Origin: Pseudoxanthomonas gei
Lineage (GTDB): Bacteria > Pseudomonadota > Gammaproteobacteria > Xanthomonadales > Xanthomonadaceae
Direction: 5' to 3'
DNA: 64,000 bases
NCBI RefSeq assembly: GCF_010119615.1
Contig: NZ_QOVG01000004.1
Location: 248,001 to 312,000, forward strand
Shown here: positions 47,904-55,683 of the stretch, piece by piece
Numbering within the stretch: the stretch's first letter is position 1
Layout of the letters: each line of letters opens with the position of its first letter
The notes under the pieces: model-generated
Databases searched by the model: none
What the model was told of the DNA's origin: nothing
What the model saw: the letters and a program-made list of their open reading frames with translations, nothing else
Translations under genes and position numbers: made by a program

Positions 47904-48593
47904 CTAGAGCGGGTTGCGCTCCAGCGCTTCGCGGATGGTCATTGCTTCTGCAGCGCGCTCTGCGTCGATCTGCTCAACACGATTCCAGAACAGAATGGCT
48001 AGGCCTCCGATCTTGGAGGCCAGTGCACGCCCGACCTCTTCGGCGAGGAGACCGGGCAGGCGTACCTGCTCCAGCTTGCCGCCGCTGGTCCGGTACCAAC
48101 CTAGCGGCACCGTGCGAAGCCAGCGCGAGCCAAGGCAGGTGAAGTGGACGGCATCATCTGTGAACACGTCCCGCACGCCGACATAGCGGAGACCGTACAC
48201 AGCGAGGATGTTGAGGAGCATCCCTCGCCCGGTCGCCCCTCCTTCGTTCAATCGTCGCCAGTGTTTTGCATACCGCTCGGGCACGGCGCCGGGACTTGCG
48301 ATCATCCGTTCCAAGGTCTGCTCTGCAGCGACGATGGCGGGATGCTCGCCTAGGCCATAGACGTCTAGCGCATAGGCGGCTCTGTCCCGATACGGATTGA
48401 TCTCCTGCACTCGGGGCAGGCGTCCCGTTGGGTTGCGGGTGCGGTAGAAGGCGCTGGCGTGTCGCAGGCAGTAGCGACTCATTGCGCGGCAGGTGCGGGA
48501 GCATCCATCGACCGCACATTCATGGCCCTCGTGTTTGTCGACTCTGGGAGCGCGTCCCGTCAATCGGGCAGCGCGCCGGGTGGCGTAGTCCAT
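47904..48593 (-). CDS. Hypothetical protein with N-terminal Cys/His cluster
   Basis: 229 residues. HECAVDGCSRTCRAMSRYCLRHASAFYRTRNPTGR (about 24-58) holds four Cys and two His, a possible zinc site like those of phage and plasmid DNA-binding proteins. The remainder is helical (YALDVYGLGEHPAIVAAEQTLERMI, GATGRGMLLNILAVYGLRYVGVRDVF, LAEEVGRALASKIGGLAILFWNRVEQID) with no recognised domain. AAGGA precedes the ATG. It is first in the leftward run of small island genes. Role unknown; regulation or replication of the island is a guess. Confidence 0.7.
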   Translation of the reverse strand: MDYATRRAARLTGRAPRVDKHEGHECAVDGCSRTCRAMSRYCLRHASAFYRTRNPTGRLPRVQEINPYRDRAAYALDVYGLGEHPAIVAAEQTLERMIASPGAVPERYAKHWRRLNEGGATGRGMLLNILAVYGLRYVGVRDVFTDDAVHFTCLGSRWLRTVPLGWYRTSGGKLEQVRLPGLLAEEVGRALASKIGGLAILFWNRVEQIDAERAAEAMTIREALERNPL

Positions 48594-49144
48594 AGGGGAT
48601 CCTTGGGGTGGTCTTGTGGCTTCACCTCATCCACGGCAAAGCGGCCCGGGAGGAGATCCAGGCGGAGGCGTGAGGTGGATTGGAGGTGCCCCTGCAGGGA
48701 GAAAAAAATCGGCAGGACGCAGAGGGGTAAAAAAAACTGGCAGGACGCAGGGAGAGACACTGCGGATCCTGAGGAGTCCTTAGGTGATCTTTGGGGGATA
48801 TCTATACCTAGTACCTAACAGAACACCTCAAATAGGAAACCCCACAGGGAAGCTTTAGGTACCACCTCAATACACCTTGAGGTAATCCTAAAGTTCTCCC
48901 CCTTACCCCCTCATGGGACAGAGGTCTCAGAGGTCTGTTCTCCGATGGTGCCCCCCTATCGATCTTCCGATGGTCAGCAGCAATCCGCAGGGGAGACCTG
49001 AGGAGTGCTTGGGTGCGGCTCTGCCTCACTGAAATCCACCCTTCGGCGACTCTGGTTCTCCGATGGTGGCCCCATACCTAATCGACACCTGCCGTATGGC
49101 TGGGCAGGTACAGAGGGAAGAGCGGGCGCAAACCGCGCAGACCC
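48594..49144. other. 551-bp non-coding island segment with repeats and a long palindrome
   Basis: No credible gene. It contains a tandem duplication (A7-rich run plus GGCAGGACGCAG at 48701-48722 and 48728-48750). It also contains a 41-bp interrupted palindrome at 48853-48893 (CTTTAGG...ACCTCAA / TTGAGGT...CCTAAAG) and several further ACCTCAA, CCTTAGGT and TACCTAAC motifs between 48775 and 48835. It is more AT-rich than its surroundings. It could be a promoter/operator region for the leftward cluster or a replication or maintenance site. Confidence 0.55.
48853..48893. repeat. 41-bp interrupted palindrome
   Basis: Outer arms CTTTAGG (48853-48859) and CCTAAAG (48887-48893), inner arms ACCTCAA (48864-48870) and TTGAGGT (48877-48883), with a 6-nt loop. 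Inner arms are the same TGAGGT core that recurs in spacers of the neighbouring gene cluster. Confidence 0.8.
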
Positions 49145-49819
49145 TCAGGCAGCGAGCCGGTCCAACAGGTTCCTAACGCTGCTCTTGTGCCACTGCTTGC
49201 CCTGCGGCGTTTCGATTCCCCGCGAGTTGAGCGCGTCCGCTATGCCTCCCAGACTGGTCACGCCTCCTGCCCTCAGGTCATCCACAATCGGCCCAAGGTC
49301 AGCCGCACGGGACTGTGCCCGGATCCTCACCGCAGCCACGGCTGCAGCATTGCCCTTCCCTGCCCTACGGAGCGCTGCGGCCCCGTTGGGGTTCCCTAGC
49401 CTCGTGCCTCGCACCTTCGCAGCAGCGAGCGCTTCCTTCGTACGCCGGGAAGTCGCGTCGCGCTCCCTTTGGGCGACGATGGCTAGGACGCCCACAGTGG
49501 TCTCATCGGCGTTCGGGAGATCGGCTGCGGTGAAGCGTGTCCCCGTCTTCTGCAGTGTCAGCAGGAAGGCAGCATCGCGGCTCAGGCGGTCCAGCTTCGC
49601 GATCACCAACGTGGCCCCAGTGACCTTGGCCAGCAGCAGCGCACGGGCCAGCTCTGGGCGGTCATCACGCTTGCCGCTCTCCACCTCAGTGAAGGAGTCC
49701 AGCACCCTGCCACCAGACTGGCGGGCGTAGGTCTCAACGGCTGTACGCTGCGCTTCCAATCCCAGGCCGGAGCGTCCCTGTCGCTCTGTGGAAACACGGT
49801 AGTAGGCGACAAGCTTCAT
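49145..49819 (-). CDS. Serine recombinase (resolvase/invertase family)
   Basis: 224 residues from ATG 49819, with GGGGAG 8 bases upstream; the frame extends six codons further but lacks a better start. The N-terminal catalytic domain is MKLVAYYRVSTERQGRSGLGLEAQR (nucleophile Ser10), followed by DRPELARALLLAKVTGATLVIAKLDRLSRDAAFLLTL and IVAQRERDATSRRTKEALAAAKVRGTRLGNP. The C-terminal helix-turn-helix is LGGIADALNSRGIETPQGKQWHKSSVRNLLDRL. It recombines short DNA sites, as a resolvase, invertase or island-stabilising function. An inverted repeat with TGTACC cores lies directly upstream. Confidence 0.9.
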   Translation of the reverse strand: MKLVAYYRVSTERQGRSGLGLEAQRTAVETYARQSGGRVLDSFTEVESGKRDDRPELARALLLAKVTGATLVIAKLDRLSRDAAFLLTLQKTGTRFTAADLPNADETTVGVLAIVAQRERDATSRRTKEALAAAKVRGTRLGNPNGAAALRRAGKGNAAAVAAVRIRAQSRAADLGPIVDDLRAGGVTSLGGIADALNSRGIETPQGKQWHKSSVRNLLDRLAA

Positions 49820-49820
49820 G

Positions 49821-49860
49821 GGTACAACTCCCCGCAACGGACGTTAGCCCGTTTTGTACC
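49821..49860. repeat. Inverted repeat upstream of the serine recombinase gene
   Basis: GGTACAA (49821-49827) and TTGTACC (49854-49860), 26 bases apart, begin one base upstream of the recombinase ATG. It may be an operator or a recombination half-site pair. The remaining bases to 50106 hold no supported gene. Confidence 0.55.
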
Positions 49861-50106
49861 ACCAGCCAAGCTAGTGGTCAACGGGCGCTGGAGGACAACA
49901 GCCTCAAGGCATTGCGGCGCATCCTGGGCGACTGGCAGTGTCAAACGGCTAACCGGTAGACGACGCAGCAAGGGCCTCGATATAGCCTTGGTGACGACTC
50001 TAGGGGGCGCCCGGGGGAATCTGGGAACGCCTGCTCTTATCGAACCCCTTCACATTTTTTCGCAAAAACGGCTATCACGCGCCCACAATCTTTGAGCAAA
50101 CTTTGC

Positions 50107-51546
50107 TTACGCGGTCACCGGCAAGGCAGCCGACAGCTGCAACCGGTTCCAAATGCTCCCTACCTCAGCGATCACTGGCGCTTCAAGGTTCCAAGCCAAC
50201 AAGGTGACAATCACTTGAGACTCGCTGACCTCAATCGTCCTCGATAAATCTGGCACGCTCTGCAAAGCTGGATATACAAGTGCAGTCACACATCCAAGAA
50301 CTGGTTTCCTATTCGCTCTTGCCCTATGGATCACCTCAAGACCATATGCTGTCGCTTGATACATATCCTCAGGCCGCAACCTGACAGTCCTTGTATCGGT
50401 AATAGAAACGAGATCATCAGCTTCGGAGGAGCCGTAGAGGAGACGTTTCCATTTCGTGTCAATCACTACCGGGTAACGAGTCTCATCGCCCGGCACCCAT
50501 ACGTCAGGAATCATGCGGGTTGATCTAATAAGACGACGATCCGGCGGGCAGTCTTTCGGCGTAGATAGGGTGATTATCCACTCTTCATGCCGACTGGCGT
50601 CAGGCTTGATAGACCTCAGCGCATTGAAGAAGGCAAGCTCATAGACCTTGTTCATATCGAGCGTGATCGCAATAGATCTTATGTCGCCCGACTTGCTGCC
50701 GACATGTACAGAGCTGATTACCATCTCGGCCAACTTCAGGGCGTCCGCATAATGTCGCTGGTTGCCTGCTAACCGATTGCGCGTCGACGCGCTCAGATCA
50801 GGACGCTGAAGTTTTACTGCGTGAAACTGTGTGTCCAGCACCCGTAACCGCTCGGCCAGCACATTACCGTTCTTCAGCGTATGCGCAGCGAAGATGCCAA
50901 CATGATTTGCCCAACGCAGTACACGGTTAAGCGGATTATCAAGCTCTAGAGAGGGAAACTGACAAGGCACGACATGCGGCCTGCCCTTAGCAACATTCCT
51001 CAGCCATGGACCCACAAGAAGCCGACCCTTCACACGATTCTTCAGGTCAGCAGTCAGGCGCTGATGCGTGTTCCGCAATCCCCCCAACGCTAGGAATCGT
51101 CTTAGCGTTTCTTCGTAGGCCGCAATCGTCCATTCTAGGAGCGACTCCTCTAACGATTCCGCGACATACGCTCCACCAAGACTCCATCTTGGCAACATGC
51201 CGGCCAAGGCGCCAAGCTCAAGCATGCGAGCAGTTCCTACTTTCGGAACCACCCGCACGAGGCAGCGCGTCCCGTCCGCCGCGTTGATAGAAACGAAGCC
51301 CACGTTGCTTGATGTTTTTATTACGAGCTTAGTAGCGCCAGTTGCATCCTTACGAATATCGAGCCTCAGCAAATCAGCAACTAGGGCTGAAGAGAGAGCT
51401 TGCGAAACTGACTGGAGGTCGCTGAGCGCGCTCTCGTTTTCGATCGGGATCGACCTTGTCTCATGCTCAACGAGCTCAAGAACAATGCCCTTCTCGCCGT
51501 CTTTTTCCGAGGCACCAAGAGCAGTTAGAAGTGGATGCGGAACCAC
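50107..51546 (-). CDS. McrC-like restriction nuclease subunit (BsuMI/LlaJI R type)
   Basis: 479 residues, GTG start at 51546 one base after the stop of the upstream McrB-like gene. The N-terminal half is the McrC-type adaptor (LDIRKDATGATKLVIKTSSNVGFVSI...VRVVPKV, ALAGMLPRWSLGGAYVAESLEESLLEWTIAAYEETLRRFL). The middle is TADLKNRVKGRLLVGPWLRN and LDNPLNRVLRWANHV, a signature of PF10117 proteins. The C-terminal PD-(D/E)xK nuclease motif is MIPDVWVPGDETRYPVVIDTKWKRL (Asp about 345, Asp-Thr-Lys about 360-362), followed by DMYQATAYGLEV. McrC stimulates its partner NTPase and cuts DNA. Here it would be the nuclease of a modification-linked system, because two methyltransferases are upstream. Confidence 0.9.
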   Translation of the reverse strand: MVPHPLLTALGASEKDGEKGIVLELVEHETRSIPIENESALSDLQSVSQALSSALVADLLRLDIRKDATGATKLVIKTSSNVGFVSINAADGTRCLVRVVPKVGTARMLELGALAGMLPRWSLGGAYVAESLEESLLEWTIAAYEETLRRFLALGGLRNTHQRLTADLKNRVKGRLLVGPWLRNVAKGRPHVVPCQFPSLELDNPLNRVLRWANHVGIFAAHTLKNGNVLAERLRVLDTQFHAVKLQRPDLSASTRNRLAGNQRHYADALKLAEMVISSVHVGSKSGDIRSIAITLDMNKVYELAFFNALRSIKPDASRHEEWIITLSTPKDCPPDRRLIRSTRMIPDVWVPGDETRYPVVIDTKWKRLLYGSSEADDLVSITDTRTVRLRPEDMYQATAYGLEVIHRARANRKPVLGCVTALVYPALQSVPDLSRTIEVSESQVIVTLLAWNLEAPVIAEVGSIWNRLQLSAALPVTA

Positions 51547-51547
51547 G

Positions 51548-52909
51548 CTAACTTTCCAAGGCTTGTCTGATTTCTGATCTAAGCTTTGCCGCGGCTTCTC
51601 GCTGATTCAACATGTTCAAAGTTAGGTTACGGAAAGTGAAGGTTCCTTGCTCCCTCAGGCCCTCCTTCTCGTACTCCAGGAGTATCGGAAATACTTCAAA
51701 AGCAACTCTACGCGCGACCTTTGCCGCCCACTCTTCATCATCAGGCGACGGCGCCACAAAGAGTGCGGCGTGCCCTACCTTAAGTCTGTCTGCGATACCG
51801 GAGTTGATTTGTTGGAACAACTCCAAGGCCACCTGCTGCTTCGCCGAATCACCGGCATACCACGCCTCTAGATCCTCTGTTGAAGCGGGAACATCGATAA
51901 ACCGAAAGCGTCTCCGAATAGCGTAGTCGACAAGTGCTATAGATCGATCTGCAGTGTTCATTGTTCCAATGATCCAGAGGTTGGGAGGGACCGCAACCGT
52001 TGGACTTAATCCAGATCCTTGGTACTGCAAACGAACTTCCGTGCCTCGGTGACCCGGATCGATAGCGAAAACGAACTCGCCCAAAATGGCGGCGAGATTT
52101 CCTCTATTTATCTCGTCAAGTACCAGTATTACGGGGCCTTCTCGCAGCGCTGCTACCTGGCACATCTGTGGGAGAAGTCCATCTTCAACCCTAAGCTGAA
52201 TCTGGCCATCGTCTCTACTTACGGGAACCACCCGCCTCACCAGGTCATCGTAAGAGTATCCAGGATGAAGTTGTACAAACTCCCATACCACCGGCGGAGT
52301 GTTACAAGCATCTTTATCAGCCAGAAGAAGCTCCATGCTCCCTTTCTCTGACGCAATCCGACCGAGCCTGCATTCAGCCGATGTCATTCCACCCGACTCG
52401 GCCAACTGTCTAACTAGCTCAAGCGCAATGCTCGACTTGCCGGTTCCCGGCGGCCCCTGCAGCACGATGTTGGGCGCGTGCTTAAGACTTTCCTTCAGAA
52501 ACTCCACTCCGAGAGGCGGCGCGTTCCATTCGCGTCGCGTAAACGCAGGCCTCGGTACCAGATGGATGTTTGCGCCGAAGGATGTAGCCAAAGCTTTGGC
52601 CGTCAGACTGTCCTCATACCCGACAACATCTGCCCGCTGATCTGCACTATTTGGCTGGGCTACCACCAATACGGCCTCCGGGAATGGAAGCGCAAGAGTG
52701 AGGCGCCTAACAGCGCCGCTTGCCGCGATGTCCGGTCTATCTTGAGCTAAAAAAAGTCCAACCCGCGTTCGTGCCGCCGTAGGCTTGCAACTGCCTTCCC
52801 AGAGGCCGTTCGCCTTTATCTGCGTGCCAGGCCTACTCTTGACTGTTACTTCACCCAGCTCGACGCCGGCTGCATTAGCTACCGCCCTCTTGAGCTCAAG
52901 TTCGTTCAT
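51548..52909 (-). CDS. McrB-like AAA+ NTPase, second restriction subunit
   Basis: 453 residues. The N-terminal 130 residues show a probable DNA-recognition domain without a recognised name. The AAA+ module has Walker A LQGPPGTGKSSIA (about 148-158), Walker B VILVLDEINRGNLAAILGE (about 258), and the McrB hallmark GTMNTADRSIALVDYAIRRRFRF (about 315), whose NTAD replaces the classical GTP-specificity motif. FVQLHPGYSYDDLVRRV is another McrB-family segment. It probably forms hexamers, translocates DNA and drives McrC. Its ATG overlaps the stop of the upstream McrB-like gene (ATGA), and its own stop is one base before the McrC start. Confidence 0.92.
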   Translation of the reverse strand: MNELELKRAVANAAGVELGEVTVKSRPGTQIKANGLWEGSCKPTAARTRVGLFLAQDRPDIAASGAVRRLTLALPFPEAVLVVAQPNSADQRADVVGYEDSLTAKALATSFGANIHLVPRPAFTRREWNAPPLGVEFLKESLKHAPNIVLQGPPGTGKSSIALELVRQLAESGGMTSAECRLGRIASEKGSMELLLADKDACNTPPVVWEFVQLHPGYSYDDLVRRVVPVSRDDGQIQLRVEDGLLPQMCQVAALREGPVILVLDEINRGNLAAILGEFVFAIDPGHRGTEVRLQYQGSGLSPTVAVPPNLWIIGTMNTADRSIALVDYAIRRRFRFIDVPASTEDLEAWYAGDSAKQQVALELFQQINSGIADRLKVGHAALFVAPSPDDEEWAAKVARRVAFEVFPILLEYEKEGLREQGTFTFRNLTLNMLNQREAAAKLRSEIRQALES

Positions 52910-54411
52910 GAGCCGCTCTCATCACAGAGCCACGTCGTAAGCGAGTCCCTGACCGCATTCACTGGTGAAGCCAAAAGATCCATTTCGCCACTCTCGACAC
53001 CTACTGTAACGTTGCCCAAGGCCATTCCTTCCTCTCTATACTCCTCAAGCAAGGGCCGCAGGTTGTTCACGAGCAGCGACGCGAAGCGCTCACCCCATTC
53101 GGAGACCGACAGCTTCTCTTGATCGGGGACTAGAAAGTAAGACTGTCCAGGCTGAAAATCTTCCTGCTTTACCGATTCCATAACCGCGTCGAAAACCTCC
53201 GCTGCCTTCGCAGCCCTATGAGGAGTCGCACTATAGTGTTCAAGCACAGCATCTCGAGAAGGTTGCATACGCAGGAATCTAAACCGGCGACGCACCGCGA
53301 AGTCGAGCATCGCTATTGATCTATCTGCGGTATTCATCGTACCCAAGATCAAGAGATTTGCAGGGACACTCAAGCTGTCGGTTCCACCACTTGGCGCTTT
53401 GTACTGAAGTCGAACTTCCTCGTCTCTATGCGCCGGATCAATGGCGAAAATAGTCTCACCGAGTACGGCGGAAAGATTGGCCCTATTTATCTCGTCAATA
53501 ATAAGCAGCGTCGGCTTGCCTTCGCGGATGGCGGCGACCTTACATATCTGAGGAAGAATGCCGTCGACGCTCTTGAGGGCGAAACCCGGCACATCAGGGT
53601 CTGTTCTCATTCCGCGAACAAACTCTTCGTACCCGAAAGATGGATGCAGCTGAACAAAATCCCAGACAAGCGGCGCGGCTAGCAAGATGTCTACGCTGTC
53701 TTCAACAAGGTTCCCCGAGAGCAAGCGATCCAGACGCAGATCTCTTGCATTGCCTCCTGCTAAAACATTGGCTGCCAGAAAGGCGGCGCGAGTCTTTCCG
53801 GTCCCCGGGGGACCCTCCAGGACGACGTTACGAGCCTCAAGCAAATGCTCCACTATCTCTCGGGCTGAGAAGGGCGCGTCAGCCCCACCGTCCTCAGGAC
53901 TTCCCGTGGCCGGCTCTTCCGTAAACGAGGATGTAGCCCGAGTTGTGGCTGCTGGGTCGGGCACCTTTACTATCGGAAAGTTGCCTCCGGTCTCGCTCTT
54001 CAGCCGAGCTCCGATGGAAGAGTGATCATATTCGACTACTTCATGGATGGCCCACTGCCCACCACCGAGGTCCGCTCCAATGACAACAGCTTCAAATCCG
54101 CTGTCGGGTCTCGGGTTCAACCGGTCGCGAGCAGCTTGAATGACGATCTCAGCGTTACTCGACTGATCTAAGAACACCATTACGTCGTTCTTCTCGGAGA
54201 CGCTCTTCCCCTGCCAGAACTGATTATGCAACCCGTTGTTCGTGAGCTTGGCTACATAAACCGATTTGGGCCGCTCACCGCCGACCAACTCATTTATAGC
54301 CTTAGATAGATCCGCCTTGGCTGAGCTCGACGCTGGACCGTCGCCCCCCTCAGCGTAAGCTGCGGCCTCGTCCCAAAACTTTGAGAGGGTTGTCTTGTTA
54401 GTTTCTGACAT
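52906..54411 (-). CDS. McrB-like AAA+ NTPase, first restriction subunit
   Basis: 501 residues from ATG 54411, with GGGG 8 bases upstream; a GTG one codon earlier is possible. The N-terminal region (1-170) differs from the second McrB-like protein and looks like a separate recognition module (VYVAKLTNNGLHNQFWQGKSVSEKNDVMVFLDQSSNAEIVIQAARDRL). The AAA+ core is similar: VVLEGPPGTGKTRAAFLAANVLAGG (about 200), FVQLHPSFGYEEFVRGMRTD, TLLIIDEINRANLSAVLGETIFAID and LGTMNTADRSIAMLDFAVRRRFRF (about 358). Two paralogous NTPases with different N-termini match the three-gene restriction set of BsuMI. It is separated from the methyltransferase genes by 108 bp, which may hold its own promoter. Confidence 0.92.
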   Translation of the reverse strand: MSETNKTTLSKFWDEAAAYAEGGDGPASSSAKADLSKAINELVGGERPKSVYVAKLTNNGLHNQFWQGKSVSEKNDVMVFLDQSSNAEIVIQAARDRLNPRPDSGFEAVVIGADLGGGQWAIHEVVEYDHSSIGARLKSETGGNFPIVKVPDPAATTRATSSFTEEPATGSPEDGGADAPFSAREIVEHLLEARNVVLEGPPGTGKTRAAFLAANVLAGGNARDLRLDRLLSGNLVEDSVDILLAAPLVWDFVQLHPSFGYEEFVRGMRTDPDVPGFALKSVDGILPQICKVAAIREGKPTLLIIDEINRANLSAVLGETIFAIDPAHRDEEVRLQYKAPSGGTDSLSVPANLLILGTMNTADRSIAMLDFAVRRRFRFLRMQPSRDAVLEHYSATPHRAAKAAEVFDAVMESVKQEDFQPGQSYFLVPDQEKLSVSEWGERFASLLVNNLRPLLEEYREEGMALGNVTVGVESGEMDLLASPVNAVRDSLTTWLCDESGS

Positions 54412-54519
54412 CACTTTAGCCCCGTGTGAGCACAGAGCATAAAGCTTTATCTCTCCAAGGTTTCGATGAGGCCCGCGCCCCGAATGAAAGGTGGCCGGTG
54501 TTGCATACGCATCAATCAG

Positions 54520-55683
54520 TTAGGAAGCAGCGACAAGCCTTGCGTCCTCAATATAGGCAGCCATGCTCGGCAGGAAGCCATCTGCAAACCTAATCGCTGT
54601 ACTTTCTTGTGCTCGTTGATAAAAGCCTGAGGCAGCGCGCAGCGATAGGGGCTTCAATGGGTCCTGGAGAAAAGCAGCCAGCCGAGGCGCCGGTGCCTGT
54701 ATTGCCCAAGTTGAGACATCGACAGAATAACGTTGACCGCTAAGTCCGTAAGCGGCTTTAGGGAGCCTTGCAGTCTTCGCTATCCGATGCACCGGCGCCC
54801 CCAGCCCCTTAGGAGCTTCTATCTGCTCGGCTACCCAGTCAACCATAGGTACGCAGATGGTGTTCCCAACAAGTTTCCATCTAGCTCCAGCCCTAGACGA
54901 CTGCTTGATGGCAGGCTCAGTCCAGCCCGCTGGAAACCCGAACATCCGCTCGGCATCCAATATCGAAGGCGTGCCGAACTGTCCTGTCGAGGGAACCCAT
55001 ATCGCGGGAGGAGATGGTATCCCAAGGGCGGACCCGCCCTTGATGGTTGGGACCGCATCTTTGACCCAGCCAAGCCCTCTCTTGCCTTCCGTCCAGTAAA
55101 ACCCGTACGAGCTCTTTTCATCCACAAAGCCGACAGCGTCGTCAACATTAGGAATCACGTAACCGGTTGGGAAGAGAACTTGCGACGGATCCTCCTCAAG
55201 AGACAAAAGGATAACTACACGCTCGCGCCTTTGCGGCAATCCGAAGCTTCTAGCATCCAAGACTCTGTAGGCCCAGTTGTAACCTAGAGCCTCAGCCTGC
55301 TTGATGACATGCTCCATCGCACGTCCTTGCTTTAGTTTCAGCATGTAAGAGACATTCTCAAGGATCACCCACTTCGGCTTGCGCTTCTCAGCGGCAATCA
55401 ACCGGAATATCTCGTCCACTAGTCCAGACCTTGCTCCTCTGATACCTACCTTCTCGCCGGCCTGACTCAGATCTTGACAGGGGAACCCCGCAGTTAGTAT
55501 TTCGGCACCTTGGAGACCTTTCAACTTCTGAATGTCCCCAGAAATCGGAACATTGGGGAAGCGGAAGCGAAGCACTTCCTGCGCAACCGGATCAATGTCA
55601 CACAGGCCGACGCATTCAACACCGCGACGCGAGAAGGCGAGCTCAAAGCCACCGATCCCGCTGAATAGTCCCATTACTTTCAA
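54520..55683 (-). CDS. DNA (cytosine-5) methyltransferase, second of the pair
   Basis: 387 residues. m5C methyltransferase motifs in order: I VMGLFSGIGGFELAF, IV EILTAGFPCQDLSQAG (catalytic Cys about 70), VI PKWVILENV, VIII LDARSFGLPQRRERVVIL, then a variable target-recognition region and a motif X segment GARWKLVGNTICVPMVDWVAEQI. An extra C-terminal part of about 110 residues follows motif X. It overlaps the upstream methyltransferase by 4 bases (ATGA). With its partner it would protect both strands or both hemimethylated forms of the recognition site. The sequence specificity cannot be read from the protein. Confidence 0.95.
   Translation of the reverse strand: MKVMGLFSGIGGFELAFSRRGVECVGLCDIDPVAQEVLRFRFPNVPISGDIQKLKGLQGAEILTAGFPCQDLSQAGEKVGIRGARSGLVDEIFRLIAAEKRKPKWVILENVSYMLKLKQGRAMEHVIKQAEALGYNWAYRVLDARSFGLPQRRERVVILLSLEEDPSQVLFPTGYVIPNVDDAVGFVDEKSSYGFYWTEGKRGLGWVKDAVPTIKGGSALGIPSPPAIWVPSTGQFGTPSILDAERMFGFPAGWTEPAIKQSSRAGARWKLVGNTICVPMVDWVAEQIEAPKGLGAPVHRIAKTARLPKAAYGLSGQRYSVDVSTWAIQAPAPRLAAFLQDPLKPLSLRAASGFYQRAQESTAIRFADGFLPSMAAYIEDARLVAAS

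Noticed and set aside
49874-50095. 73-codon frame beside the serine recombinase, and a fragment ALEDNSLKALRRILGDWQ in another frame
   Set aside because: Too short and without start signals; could be a gene remnant but cannot be supported.
50107-54411. Ordinary type IV McrBC system
   Set aside because: Two linked m5C methyltransferases would make a methyl-directed nuclease self-harmful; the BsuMI/LlaJI arrangement explains the gene set better.
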